Shown in pieces: positions 26,423 through 34,854 of a DNA stretch of 64,000 bases (position 1 is the stretch's first letter; each line of letters begins with the position of its first letter). Made by a program: the position numbers and the translations under genes. The DNA is from JBBECE01 sp964574935 (GTDB taxonomy: Bacteria > Pseudomonadota > Alphaproteobacteria > Rhizobiales > Devosiaceae), in contig CAZNOZ010000003.1 of assembly GCA_964574935.1 (NCBI GenBank), positions 1 through 64,000 of the forward strand. Reading direction: 5' to 3'. The notes below the pieces were generated by a model. It made no database searches, was not told the origin of the DNA, and worked only from the letters and a program-made list of their open reading frames with translations.

Positions 26423-27289
26423 TCAGGCCGGTCGCGACGTGAACGCGGCGCGATCGGCGGCAAAAATCACCCCGATGACGGCCCACAAGGCCACGGTGAA
26501 GACGGTGGTCCAGATGAACGTCTGAGCCGGCTCGATGCCCGCCGGCCAGACGAGCAAAAGCCCGCCCGTGTAGCTGGCGTGGGTCAGCTGGGCGACAGGC
26601 AGGGAGCCGGTGCGCTTGTAGAGCCAGGCGATCAGCATGCGCAGCGCGGCGATGCCGCCGACCCAGACGACGGCGAAATAGGGCAGATACCAGGCGCCCA
26701 TTTCCGCCCCCTCCGCCCAATAGCCCGACAGCCCGTGCCAGAGGCCGTGAAGCACGCCCACGGCGAGGCCCGCGAAGAGGACGGTCCTGGTGCGAAGAAG
26801 GCGGTTGAGTGCGAAGTTGGTCCAGCCGATTTCTTCGATGACGCCGGCGGCGAGCCCCCCGAAAATGCCGAAGGCAAGCGCCGCCGCGACGTTTTCGGCC
26901 CGCAAGAGCGCCGGCGTGTAGACCGGATCGAGTGCCGAAAGCGCAAGCAGCACCGCCGTTGCCGTCGCCGGCACGACAAGCACCGCCCCGGCATAGTCGC
27001 CCAGCGGCGCCCGCCAGGCGAGAAGCCGCCGGCCGAAGGCGGTAAGGCCGCGCCGGCCTTCAGTCGCCAGGGTGACGACGATCGCCGCCAGCGGCGGCGC
27101 GGACGCCATCGCGACGAATACAGCGCCGAACAGTCCGTCGACCTGCGCGCCCTGCCCCGGAATGCCGCTGGGAAGCACCAGGATGACGATCGCCCCCCAG
27201 GCGATCCCGAAGGCGAGCGCGAAATAGATCCATACGGGCGCCTCCCGTCCCCGGGCCCTCGCCTCACCGGAACCGTTCGCGGTCGACAT
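26423..27289 (-). CDS. CPBP-family intramembrane metalloprotease-like protein
   Basis: 288-residue membrane protein with about eight helices. CPBP (Abi) motif 1 is EEIGWTNFALN (Glu152-Glu153), motif 2 is GVLHGLWH, and motif 3 is a His in LTHASYTGG. The Arg of the usual EExxxR motif is Thr157, so catalysis may be altered. Family members cleave within membranes or act in bacteriocin immunity; no such genes are near. It is divergent from the M15 peptidase gene across 208 bp holding two palindromes. Confidence 0.8.
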   Translation of the reverse strand: MSTANGSGEARARGREAPVWIYFALAFGIAWGAIVILVLPSGIPGQGAQVDGLFGAVFVAMASAPPLAAIVVTLATEGRRGLTAFGRRLLAWRAPLGDYAGAVLVVPATATAVLLALSALDPVYTPALLRAENVAAALAFGIFGGLAAGVIEEIGWTNFALNRLLRTRTVLFAGLAVGVLHGLWHGLSGYWAEGAEMGAWYLPYFAVVWVGGIAALRMLIAWLYKRTGSLPVAQLTHASYTGGLLLVWPAGIEPAQTFIWTTVFTVALWAVIGVIFAADRAAFTSRPA

Positions 27290-27380
27290 CGGAAGCCTCC
27301 CCTTTTGCCGTGGCGGCCCGCCGCCGGGCCTTTGCGTGTTCGGCTCCGAGAGGTTCTAGCGCCTCGGGCGACCGCTTCAA

Positions 27381-27394
27381 TTGACCGCGGTCAA
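27381..27394. promoter_or_regulatory. Candidate FNR/FixK-type site (TTGA-N6-TCAA)
   Basis: TTGACCGCGGTCAA is a perfect 14-bp palindrome that fits the TTGA-N6-TCAA core of alphaproteobacterial FnrL/FixK boxes. A second shorter palindrome TGACCGGTCA lies at 27424-27433. Both are in the divergent spacer between the CPBP and M15 peptidase genes. The central bases (CCGCGG) differ from the usual AT-rich core. Confidence 0.4.
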
Positions 27395-27497
27395 AGGGCG
27401 AACGGGCCGTTAACCAGGTCCCTTGACCGGTCATTAGCCAGCGGTCCCTACGGTTGGGGTGCCGCCCGCGGGGGAAGCGGGCGAGCGGGACAAGCAC

Positions 27498-27944
27498 ATG
27501 CGGGCCGCCGTCGCCATCGTCATCACCGTCGCGCTTCTGGCGGGCTGCGCCTCGTTCGGTCCGGCCGGCGGCAGCCATTACCCCAAGAAGCACGGGGTCT
27601 ATGTCGAGCACTCGAAGGTCGCGACCTTCTGCCTGGTGCCGAAGCTGAGGGGGGTCATTCACCGCGCCGAGCGGCATTTCAACGCGCCCGTGGTCGTCAC
27701 CTCCGGCTACCGCAATCCGATCCGCAACTGGCGCATCGGCGGCGCCCGGCACTCCTATCACAAGCGCTGCATGGCCGCCGACATCTTCGCGCCGGGGGTC
27801 GCCAAGTCCGACCTCATCACCTACATGATGCGGCAGCGCGAGGTCGGCGGGCTGGGCTGCGACACGGGGCGCAAGTTCATCCATATCGACGTGCGCGACC
27901 GTCCCCCCGGCGCCCGGGGACCGATCACCTTCGACGGCTGCTGA
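27498..27944 (+). CDS. Lipoprotein of the M15 (DUF882/peptidase M15A) peptidoglycan-peptidase family
   Basis: 148-residue predicted lipoprotein (lipobox LLAGCAS, Cys about 16). The peptidase core has TSGYRNP, then the zinc-binding set HSYHKRCMAADI and KFIHIDV, as in D-Ala-D-Ala carboxypeptidase/DUF882 proteins. It probably trims or binds cell-wall peptides in the periplasm. The start is the ATG of MRAAVAIVI, chosen because it gives a standard lipoprotein signal. Confidence 0.85.
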   Translation: MRAAVAIVITVALLAGCASFGPAGGSHYPKKHGVYVEHSKVATFCLVPKLRGVIHRAERHFNAPVVVTSGYRNPIRNWRIGGARHSYHKRCMAADIFAPGVAKSDLITYMMRQREVGGLGCDTGRKFIHIDVRDRPPGARGPITFDGC

Positions 27945-28037
27945 AGACCCGGCGCGCGGCGCCCGGCAGGGCAGTGAAGCGCGCACATTGGCCCTTGCGT
28001 GGCCTCGCTCGCCCCCCTATACGCGGGACCGCCTTGG

Positions 28038-28113
28038 GCGCCCATCGTCTAGAGGCCCAGGACGCCGCCCTTTCACGGCGGAAACACGGGTTCGATTCCC
28101 GTTGGGCGCACCA
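28038..28113 (+). tRNA. tRNA-Glu (anticodon TTC)
   Basis: 76-nt cloverleaf: acceptor GCGCCCA/TGGGCGC, discriminator A, encoded CCA; anticodon arm CCGCC-CTTTCAC-GGCGG (anticodon TTC); T-arm CACGGGTTCGATTCCCGT. It is the first of two Glu tRNAs 49 bp apart. Confidence 0.97.
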
Positions 28114-28162
28114 GAACGATCGAGGTGACAGACCGCCGCCGCCCGGGATAGGGTGGCGCAAC

Positions 28163-28238
28163 GCGCCCTTCGTCTAGTGGCCCAGGACGCCGCCCTCTCA
28201 CGGCGGAAACACGGGTTCGAGTCCCGTAGGGCGCGCCA
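28163..28238 (+). tRNA. tRNA-Glu (anticodon CTC)
   Basis: 76-nt cloverleaf very similar to the previous gene: acceptor GCGCCCT/AGGGCGC, discriminator G, encoded CCA; anticodon arm CCGCC-CTCTCAC-GGCGG (anticodon CTC). It probably arose by tandem duplication followed by anticodon change. Confidence 0.96.
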
Positions 28239-28359
28239 ACTTTCTCGCCTCGCCCCGCTCCGCCCCGGCCCGAGATGGCTTGCGTCGGCGCGCGGGCTGT
28301 GAAAGCTCCCTGACATACGCAACGCGGCCGGGCCCGAGGCGGCCGAGCGAGGGAGTGCC

Positions 28360-29169
28360 ATGGCCGATCGCAAGGTCGCCTGGATCGTCGGGGCGAGTTC
28401 CGGCATCGGCGCCGAGCTGGCGCGGCAGCTGACGGTTGAGGGGTTCGAGGTGGCGATCTCGGCCCGGCGGGCCGAGCGGCTGCGGGCGATGGCCGAGGCG
28501 ATGCCCTCGCTCCACCCCTACCCGCTCGATGTCGGCGACGCCGCCGCGGCCGAGGCGGTGTGCGCCCGTGTCATCGAGGAACTGGGGCGGCTCGACCTCG
28601 TCGTCTTCTCGGCCGCCGAATGGCACCGGAACCGGATCGCCGACTACGATCCGGCGCGCTATGCGGCGGTGACGCGGGTCGACTATCTGGGGGCGGTCAA
28701 CATGATCGCCCCGGCCGCCGAGCACATGAAGCGCGCCGGCGGCGGGCAGATCGCGGTTGTCTCGTCGATCGCGGGGTATTTCGGAATGCCGTCGGGCGGC
28801 CCCTACGGGCCGGCCAAGGCGGCGCTGATCCAGTTGACGCAGATGATGCACACCGAGCTCAGGGCCTTCGGGATCGATGTCCGGCTCGTCTCGCCGGGCT
28901 TTGTGGAGACCGAGCTGACCGCCCGCAACCGCTACCCGATGCCGATGATGATGCCGGTCGACAAGGCCGGCAAACGCATCCTGGACGGGCTTCTGCGCTC
29001 GAAGCGGTTCGAGATCGGGTTTCCGCTGAGGGCGGTGGCGGGGGTGAAGCTGGCGCGGATGGCGCCCTACCCGCTGTTGTTTTTCGCCATGCGGCGGGTG
29101 CTCAAGGTGGTGCGGGGGCGCTCGGAGAGGTCCGCGGACGACGCTCAGGCGGGGCGGCGCAGCCGGTAG
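28360..29169 (+). CDS. Short-chain dehydrogenase/reductase
   Basis: 269-residue NAD(P)-dependent oxidoreductase of unknown substrate. Motifs: GASSGIGAE (about 11-19), an NNAG equivalent reading FSAAEW, catalytic Ser in VVSSIAG, and YGPAK (YxxxK, about 147-151). A strong GAGGGAG ribosome site precedes the ATG. Its 3' end overlaps the convergent cyclopropane synthase-like gene by 25 bp. SDR genes often accompany CFA-type enzymes, but here they face each other. Confidence 0.85.
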   Translation: MADRKVAWIVGASSGIGAELARQLTVEGFEVAISARRAERLRAMAEAMPSLHPYPLDVGDAAAAEAVCARVIEELGRLDLVVFSAAEWHRNRIADYDPARYAAVTRVDYLGAVNMIAPAAEHMKRAGGGQIAVVSSIAGYFGMPSGGPYGPAKAALIQLTQMMHTELRAFGIDVRLVSPGFVETELTARNRYPMPMMMPVDKAGKRILDGLLRSKRFEIGFPLRAVAGVKLARMAPYPLLFFAMRRVLKVVRGRSERSADDAQAGRRSR

Positions 29170-30380
29170 ATGCCGACGTCGATCGAGCCCTCGATGAACC
29201 CGGCCGCGCAGTAGCTGAGGTAGTAGATCCACTTGCGCCGGAACGCCTCGTCGAAGCCCATGCGGGCGATCGCCGGCCAGCGGTGCATGAACCTGTCCTG
29301 CCACAGCTGCAGCGTGCGCGCGTAGGAGAGGCGGAAATTGTCGCTCGCCTCCGGCACCAGCCCGGCGGCCCGGGCTTGCTGCTCGATGATCTTCTTGGTC
29401 AGGAGCATGCCGCCGGGGAAAATGTAGCGCTGGATGAAATCGACGTTGCGGCGGTAGTCCTCGAAATCGAGCTCGTCGATGGTGATCGCCTGGATGGCGG
29501 CGGCGCCGCCGGGCCTGAGGCGGTCGTGGACGGTCCTGAAATAGTCCGGCCAATGCTCTTCGCCGACCGCCTCGATCATCTCGATCGAGCAAATCTGGTC
29601 GAATTGCCCGGTTGTATCGCGGTAGTCCTGGAATCTGAATTCGGCGTTCTGATCCAGCCCGGCCCGCTCGATGCGGTCGCTCGCGAAGTCGAGCTGCCGC
29701 CGCGACAGGGTAATAGCGGTCACCGAGGCGCCGCGCTTGCCGGCCGCGAATTCGGCGAAGCCACCCCAGCCGCAGCCGATCTCCAGCACCTTCGAGCCCT
29801 CGGCGACGCCGGCCAGGTCGGCAACGCGGCGGTATTTGGCGATCTGGGCGTCTTCGAGCGACTGGTCCTCATCCGTGAAATAGGCCGACGAGTAGGTCAT
29901 CGTGGGGTCGAGCCACTCGGCGTAGAATTCGTTGCCGAGGTCGTAGTGCTCGGAGATGTTCTGCTTGGCGCCCTCACGCGTGTTGCGGCGCGCCAGATGA
30001 TAGGCGGCGTCGGCGGCGGCGCGGCGAAACAGGCCGGGATTGGTGGACATCAGGACGCGGCGATTTTGCACGACGAAGCGGAAGAACGCGGTCAGGTCGT
30101 CGCACTCGACATCGCCGGCGATATAGGCCTCGGCGAAGCCGACCGGGCCGCGGCGCAGCCCCTTGGCCAACAGGCCGAAATTATTGAGGCGGATGGCGGC
30201 GCTTTGGCCGGTCGAGGGATCGCCTATGCGCCTGGTGCGCCCGGACGGCAGCACAATCGTCAGGCTGCCGCGCAGCGAAGCGTTTCGCCAGCGCCGGCCC
30301 AACCCGACCAGCAGCCACGACAGCGCTCTGGTCCACAAAGATGCCGGGCCGGTCCGGCCCGGTGCCGCAAGATCGCTCAT
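29145..30380 (-). CDS. Cyclopropane-fatty-acyl-phospholipid synthase family methyltransferase
   Basis: SAM-dependent enzyme predicted to methylenate unsaturated acyl chains of membrane phospholipids. 411 residues: an N-terminal lipid-binding part, then the conserved ISEHYDLGNEFYAEWLDPTMTYSSAYF block, SAM motif LEIGCGWGGFAEFAA (about 200), and the EMIEAVGEEHWPDYF and YIFPGG blocks. The start is the ATG of MSDLAAPG, behind AGGGTAGG. It is of the cfa-like type rather than certain E. coli Cfa orthologue, so I give no symbol. Confidence 0.9.
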   Translation of the reverse strand: MSDLAAPGRTGPASLWTRALSWLLVGLGRRWRNASLRGSLTIVLPSGRTRRIGDPSTGQSAAIRLNNFGLLAKGLRRGPVGFAEAYIAGDVECDDLTAFFRFVVQNRRVLMSTNPGLFRRAAADAAYHLARRNTREGAKQNISEHYDLGNEFYAEWLDPTMTYSSAYFTDEDQSLEDAQIAKYRRVADLAGVAEGSKVLEIGCGWGGFAEFAAGKRGASVTAITLSRRQLDFASDRIERAGLDQNAEFRFQDYRDTTGQFDQICSIEMIEAVGEEHWPDYFRTVHDRLRPGGAAAIQAITIDELDFEDYRRNVDFIQRYIFPGGMLLTKKIIEQQARAAGLVPEASDNFRLSYARTLQLWQDRFMHRWPAIARMGFDEAFRRKWIYYLSYCAAGFIEGSIDVGIYRLRRPA

Positions 30381-30538
30381 GACGCCTACCCTGAACAATC
30401 CGGAGAAGCCGCGCACCGCGTTTTCCAACGCCGCTGCCCGCGCGACCCGTGTCTCCGGAAATGGCCCCCGTGTTCTTTTTATTCAACGCCGAGGAGTACT
30501 TTATCCGCCGAAACCGAAGATGCAAGGTCGGGCGCTTC

Positions 30539-32335
30539 CTATTGCGCCGGACGGGCGGCATCCCGGATCCTGAGCTGCACCTTTTCGCGGCCCTGCCAAT
30601 TGTCGAATGCCAGAGTGCCGGCCACGTGCAGGGGGGCGTCGCCGCGCGCCGCGAGCAGCGCCTCGCCCAGCGGCGTGCCGGCGGCGCGGAAGGCAATGGC
30701 GCCGAGTTTGGCGCGATCCCCCGACGAAAGGGTGGCGCGCACATGCCCGCCGGCGCCGACGATCTGGGCGTAGGTGACGCGGTGGGCGGGCAGCGCGAAG
30801 ACGGGGGTGGCGTTGCCGGCCCCGAACGGCCCGGCGCGTTCGACCTCGTGAAGGAACTCGGCGGTGGCGGCGCGGGCGGTAATCGCCGCGTCGATGCGCA
30901 GGGCCTGGTCCTGCATGGCGGCGTCGACCGCGTCGCCCAGACGGTCCGCCAGGAAGGCGCGGAACGGACCGAGCTGGCCGCCGGGCAGGGTCACGCCGGC
31001 GGCCATGGCGTGGCCACCGCCCTTTTCGGCCACCCCCTCGTGGACCGCGGCCAGCACGGCGGCACCGAGATCGACGCCCGGAATGGAGCGGCCGGAGCCG
31101 GTGGCGGCGCCGTTCGGCGCCTGGCTGAAGGCGAAGGCGGGGCGGGAAAACCGCTCGCGCAGACGGGCGGCGACCAGCCCGACCACCCCGGCATGCCATT
31201 CGGCCGAGGCGGTGACGATGACCGGCGGCCCGTCCCCCTCCCCGATTTCGGCTTCGGCGGCGGCGATCGCCTCTTCGAGGGCCTGCTTCTCGATCCGCTG
31301 GCGCTCGGCGTTGAGCTCGTCGAGCCGGGTGGCGAGCGCCATGGCCTCGTGCGGGTCCCCGGTAAGCAGAAGGCGACTGCCCAGGCCCGCGTCGCCGATG
31401 CGGCCGCCGGCGTTGATGCGCGGGCCGATGAGAAAACCCAGATGGTAGGGGTTGATCGGGCCGTTGATGCGGGCGGCCATCGCGAGCGCGGCGATGCCGG
31501 GGTTTTCCATGCGGCGCATGATCTCGATGCCGCGCACGACAAGCGCCCGGTTGAGGCCGGTGAGCGGGACGACGTCGCACACCGTCGCCAGCGCCACCAG
31601 ATCGACCATCGCCATGAGGTCCGGCAGGCTCGAGGCGCGGTTTTCGCCGCGCAGGGCGCGGTTCAACGCCACCAGCACCATGAAGGCAACGCCGGTGGCG
31701 CAAAGCTGGCCGAGCCCGGAGATGTCGTCGGGGCGATTGGGATTGACGATGGCGGTGGCCGGGGGCAGCTCGGCGTCACTGAGGTGATGATCAATAACGA
31801 TGACCTCGGCGCCGCGCGACAGGGCATGGGCGATCGGCTGGTGGCTCGTGGTGCCGCAATCGAGGGTGACGATGAGGGTGGCACCGTCATCGATCAGGGC
31901 GTCGATGGCGGCGACGTTGGGTCCGTAGCCCTCGAACACCCGATCGGGGATGTAGATCGCCGGGTCGAGCCCGACGGCGCCGAGATACCGGGCCACCAGC
32001 GCGCAGGCGCAGGCGCCATCGACGTCGTAGTCCCCGAACAGCGCCACCTTCTCGGTGTTGCGGACCGCCGCAACCAGCCGGTCCACCGCCGCGTCCATGC
32101 CGGCCAGGGTCGAGGGATCGGGCATCTCGTCCCTGAGCGTCGGATTGAGGTGGGATTGAGCGGCCTCGAGCGCCACCCCGCGGGCCGCCAGGATGCGGGC
32201 CAGGATCTCCGAGATGCCGTTCTGCTGCGAGATCGCGGTGGCGGTGCGCAAGCCGGCCTCGTCGAGGCGGTCGACCCATGCCTTGCCGGTCACCGATTTG
32301 GAAACGTCCAGAAAATGGTGATTCGGTGCCAGCAT
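30539..32335 (-). CDS. recJ: Single-stranded-DNA-specific exonuclease RecJ
   Basis: 5'-3' ssDNA exonuclease of recombination and mismatch repair. 598 residues with DHH-family motifs GDYDVDGACA (near residue 100), TLDCGTT, the DHH triad in VIDHHLSDAELP, and the DHHA1 motif EKGGGHAMAAG. Length and motifs are normal. It is last in the run aminotransferase-hom-glpX-recJ, a conserved Rhizobiales order. Confidence 0.95.
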   Translation of the reverse strand: MLAPNHHFLDVSKSVTGKAWVDRLDEAGLRTATAISQQNGISEILARILAARGVALEAAQSHLNPTLRDEMPDPSTLAGMDAAVDRLVAAVRNTEKVALFGDYDVDGACACALVARYLGAVGLDPAIYIPDRVFEGYGPNVAAIDALIDDGATLIVTLDCGTTSHQPIAHALSRGAEVIVIDHHLSDAELPPATAIVNPNRPDDISGLGQLCATGVAFMVLVALNRALRGENRASSLPDLMAMVDLVALATVCDVVPLTGLNRALVVRGIEIMRRMENPGIAALAMAARINGPINPYHLGFLIGPRINAGGRIGDAGLGSRLLLTGDPHEAMALATRLDELNAERQRIEKQALEEAIAAAEAEIGEGDGPPVIVTASAEWHAGVVGLVAARLRERFSRPAFAFSQAPNGAATGSGRSIPGVDLGAAVLAAVHEGVAEKGGGHAMAAGVTLPGGQLGPFRAFLADRLGDAVDAAMQDQALRIDAAITARAATAEFLHEVERAGPFGAGNATPVFALPAHRVTYAQIVGAGGHVRATLSSGDRAKLGAIAFRAAGTPLGEALLAARGDAPLHVAGTLAFDNWQGREKVQLRIRDAARPAQ

Positions 32336-32379
32336 GTGCCCTTGCTAGCGGCCAGGGCGACCGCCGCCAAGGGCTCTCA

Positions 32380-33363
32380 TCAGCGTTCGTGGCGGGCCGT
32401 GATCCAGCGCACCGTCTTCGACCAGGAGCGCATGACCACCGTGTGGCTGGTCAGGGTGGTTTCCTGGAATGCCACGCCGCGCAGCAGGCTGCCGTCGGTG
32501 ATCCCCGTTGCCGCGAACATGACGTCGCCGGACGCCAGCTCGTCGGCCGCATAGATGCGCTCGGGGTCCTCGATGCCGAAGCGCGCGGCCCGGTCGCGTT
32601 TTTCGGGCGTGTCGAGGATGAGCCGTGCGTGCATTTGTCCGCCCAGGCACCGCAGCGCCGCGGCGGCCAAAACGCCTTCGGGCGCGCCGCCCGCGCCGAC
32701 ATAGAGATCGACGCCGGTGTCGCTGGTCATCGCGGCATGGACGATGGCCGCCACGTCGCCATCCGGGATCAGCTTGATGGCGGCGCCGGTGCCTCGGAGT
32801 TCGTCGATGAGAGAGGCGTGGCGCGGCCGGTCGAGCACGCACACCGTCAGTTCCTGTGCCGCGACGCCCTTGGCCCTCGCGAGCGCCGCGACGTTGTCGG
32901 CGATCGGCCGGTCGATGTGGACGACGCCGTCCGGATAGCCGGGCCCGACGGCGATCTTGTGCATGTAAACGTCGGGCGCCGCGAGCAGCCCGCCCCGTTC
33001 CGCGACCGCCAGCACCGCCAACGCGTCGGGCTGGTTCTTGGCGCACAGGGTCGTGCCTTCCAGGGGATCGACCGCGATGTCGATTTCCGGGCCGTCGCCG
33101 GCCCCCACCTCCTCGCCGATGAACAGCATCGGCGCTTTGTCGCGCTCGCCCTCGCCGATGACGATCCGAGCCGAGATGGCGATCTTGCCGAGCTCGGAGC
33201 GCATCGATTCGACGGCGGCGCGGTCGGCGGACTTCTCGTCGCCCTTGCCGCACCAGTTGGCGGCCGCGATGGCGGCCCGTTCGGTCACCCGGACGATCTC
33301 GAGCACCATGCGGCGATCGACGATTGCCGGATTGGAATTCAACAGCTTTGCCGGTACGTCCAT
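32380..33363 (-). CDS. glpX: Class II fructose-1,6-bisphosphatase
   Basis: Gluconeogenic phosphatase. 327 residues; the GlpX metal and phosphate motifs are IGEGERDKAPMLFIGEEVG and DIAVDPLEGTTLCA, with YVGAGGAPEGVLAAAALRCLGG for the sugar site. It lies 44 bp upstream of recJ and 26 bp downstream of hom on the same strand, suggesting an operon. Confidence 0.94.
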   Translation of the reverse strand: MDVPAKLLNSNPAIVDRRMVLEIVRVTERAAIAAANWCGKGDEKSADRAAVESMRSELGKIAISARIVIGEGERDKAPMLFIGEEVGAGDGPEIDIAVDPLEGTTLCAKNQPDALAVLAVAERGGLLAAPDVYMHKIAVGPGYPDGVVHIDRPIADNVAALARAKGVAAQELTVCVLDRPRHASLIDELRGTGAAIKLIPDGDVAAIVHAAMTSDTGVDLYVGAGGAPEGVLAAAALRCLGGQMHARLILDTPEKRDRAARFGIEDPERIYAADELASGDVMFAATGITDGSLLRGVAFQETTLTSHTVVMRSWSKTVRWITARHER

Positions 33364-33389
33364 TGGCTCTCCGCCGGCGTGCGGAACTG

Positions 33390-34703
33390 TCAGAAGCGTT
33401 CGATCCGGATCAGGCGCGGCTCGCCGGCGGCATGGCCGTCCGCGGCGATGTTGGCCAGGGCCGCGCGCACCGACTTCTCGATCGTTCGGTGGGTAATCAG
33501 GACCACGGTGCGGGCCTCGGAGGTCCCGGCGGTGTCGGCGGCCACCAGATCGGGGCGCTGGATGACGCTCTCGAGGGATATGCCGGCTTCCCCCATGCGG
33601 GTGGCGATGGCGGCCAGGGCGCCGGGCACGTCGTGGACGGACAGGCGGATGTAGTAGCCGCCCTCATGGGCCCGCATGGGCGCGCGCACGTAAGGGGCAA
33701 GCTCGGCGACCGGCAGTCCGAGCGGCGGCACCCGGTTGCCCCGGGCGATATCGAGAATGTCCGAAAGCACCGAGGCGGCGGTCGCCTCGCCGCCGGCGCC
33801 GGGGCCGGCCAGAATGAGCTCGTGAACGTGGTTGGTCTCGAGCGCGATGGCGTTGAGCACGCCGCCGACCGAGGCGATGGCGCTGGTTGTCGGGATCAGG
33901 GTGGGATGCACGCGCTGCTCGATGCCCTCATCGGAACGGGTGGCAATCCCGAGCAGCTTGATGACGTAGCCCAGATCGCCGGCGGCGCGGATGTCGGCCT
34001 GGTCGATGCCGGAAATGCCCTCGACGTGGATTTCGCCGGCCGAGATTTCCGACTGGAAACACAAGGACGTCAGGATCGCCAGCTTGTGGGCAGCGTCGTG
34101 ACCGTCGATGTCGAAGCTCGGGTCGGCCTCCGCATACCCCAGGCGCTGGGCTTCGGCGAGGCAGTCGTCGAATGAGATCGCGTCGATGGCCATGCGGGAG
34201 AGAATGTAGTTGCAGGTGCCGTTCATCATCCCGTAGACGCGCTCGATCCGGGCGCTGCCGAGCCCCTCGCGGAGCGCCTTGATGACCGGAATGCCGCCGG
34301 CCACCGCGGCTTCGAAGCCGAGCGAGGCGCCGCCCGCCTCGGCCAATCGGGCGATCTGCATGCCGTGGGCGGCGAGCAGCGCCTTGTTGGCGGTGACCAC
34401 CGGCGTGCCGGCTTCGAGGGCGGCGGTGATGGCGGCGAGCGCCGGTCCGTCCTCGCCGCCCATCAGTTCGACGAAGAGCGCGATATCGCCGGAGCGGGCC
34501 AGTTCCACCGGATCGTCGAACCACGCGAAGCCGGAAATATCGACGCCGCGGTCCTTGGTGCGCGAGCGGGCGGAGACCGCCGCGATCTCGACCGGACGCC
34601 CGAGGCGCCGCGAAATCGCCGCCGCGTCGTCGGCGACAATGCGAACAAGCGTGCCGCCGACCGTGCCGAGGCCGGCGATGCCGATGCGGAAAGGCTCAGC
34701 CAT
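33390..34703 (-). CDS. hom: Homoserine dehydrogenase
   Basis: NAD(P)-dependent reduction of aspartate semialdehyde to homoserine, the branch toward Thr and Met. 437 residues: Rossmann GLGTVGGTLV (about 11-20), the catalytic block GMMNGTCNYILSRM, EAQRLGYAEADPSFDIDGHDAAHKLAIL, and a C-terminal ACT domain (from about 350, YYIRLSVHDVPGALAAIA) for allosteric feedback. It heads the hom-glpX-recJ set. Confidence 0.95.
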   Translation of the reverse strand: MAEPFRIGIAGLGTVGGTLVRIVADDAAAISRRLGRPVEIAAVSARSRTKDRGVDISGFAWFDDPVELARSGDIALFVELMGGEDGPALAAITAALEAGTPVVTANKALLAAHGMQIARLAEAGGASLGFEAAVAGGIPVIKALREGLGSARIERVYGMMNGTCNYILSRMAIDAISFDDCLAEAQRLGYAEADPSFDIDGHDAAHKLAILTSLCFQSEISAGEIHVEGISGIDQADIRAAGDLGYVIKLLGIATRSDEGIEQRVHPTLIPTTSAIASVGGVLNAIALETNHVHELILAGPGAGGEATAASVLSDILDIARGNRVPPLGLPVAELAPYVRAPMRAHEGGYYIRLSVHDVPGALAAIATRMGEAGISLESVIQRPDLVAADTAGTSEARTVVLITHRTIEKSVRAALANIAADGHAAGEPRLIRIERF

Positions 34704-34854
34704 GGCAGGCTTGTAGCGGATCGGCCCAAGCGGTCAAGCAGGCGGGATCGCGATTTGGACGCGGCGAAGCGCCGACAGGCCAACAACCGGTTTGCCGCCA
34801 CCCCGGCGGACGGGTAGGTTCGCGCGCCTGTCCACCGGCCGCGGGAGGATCGAG

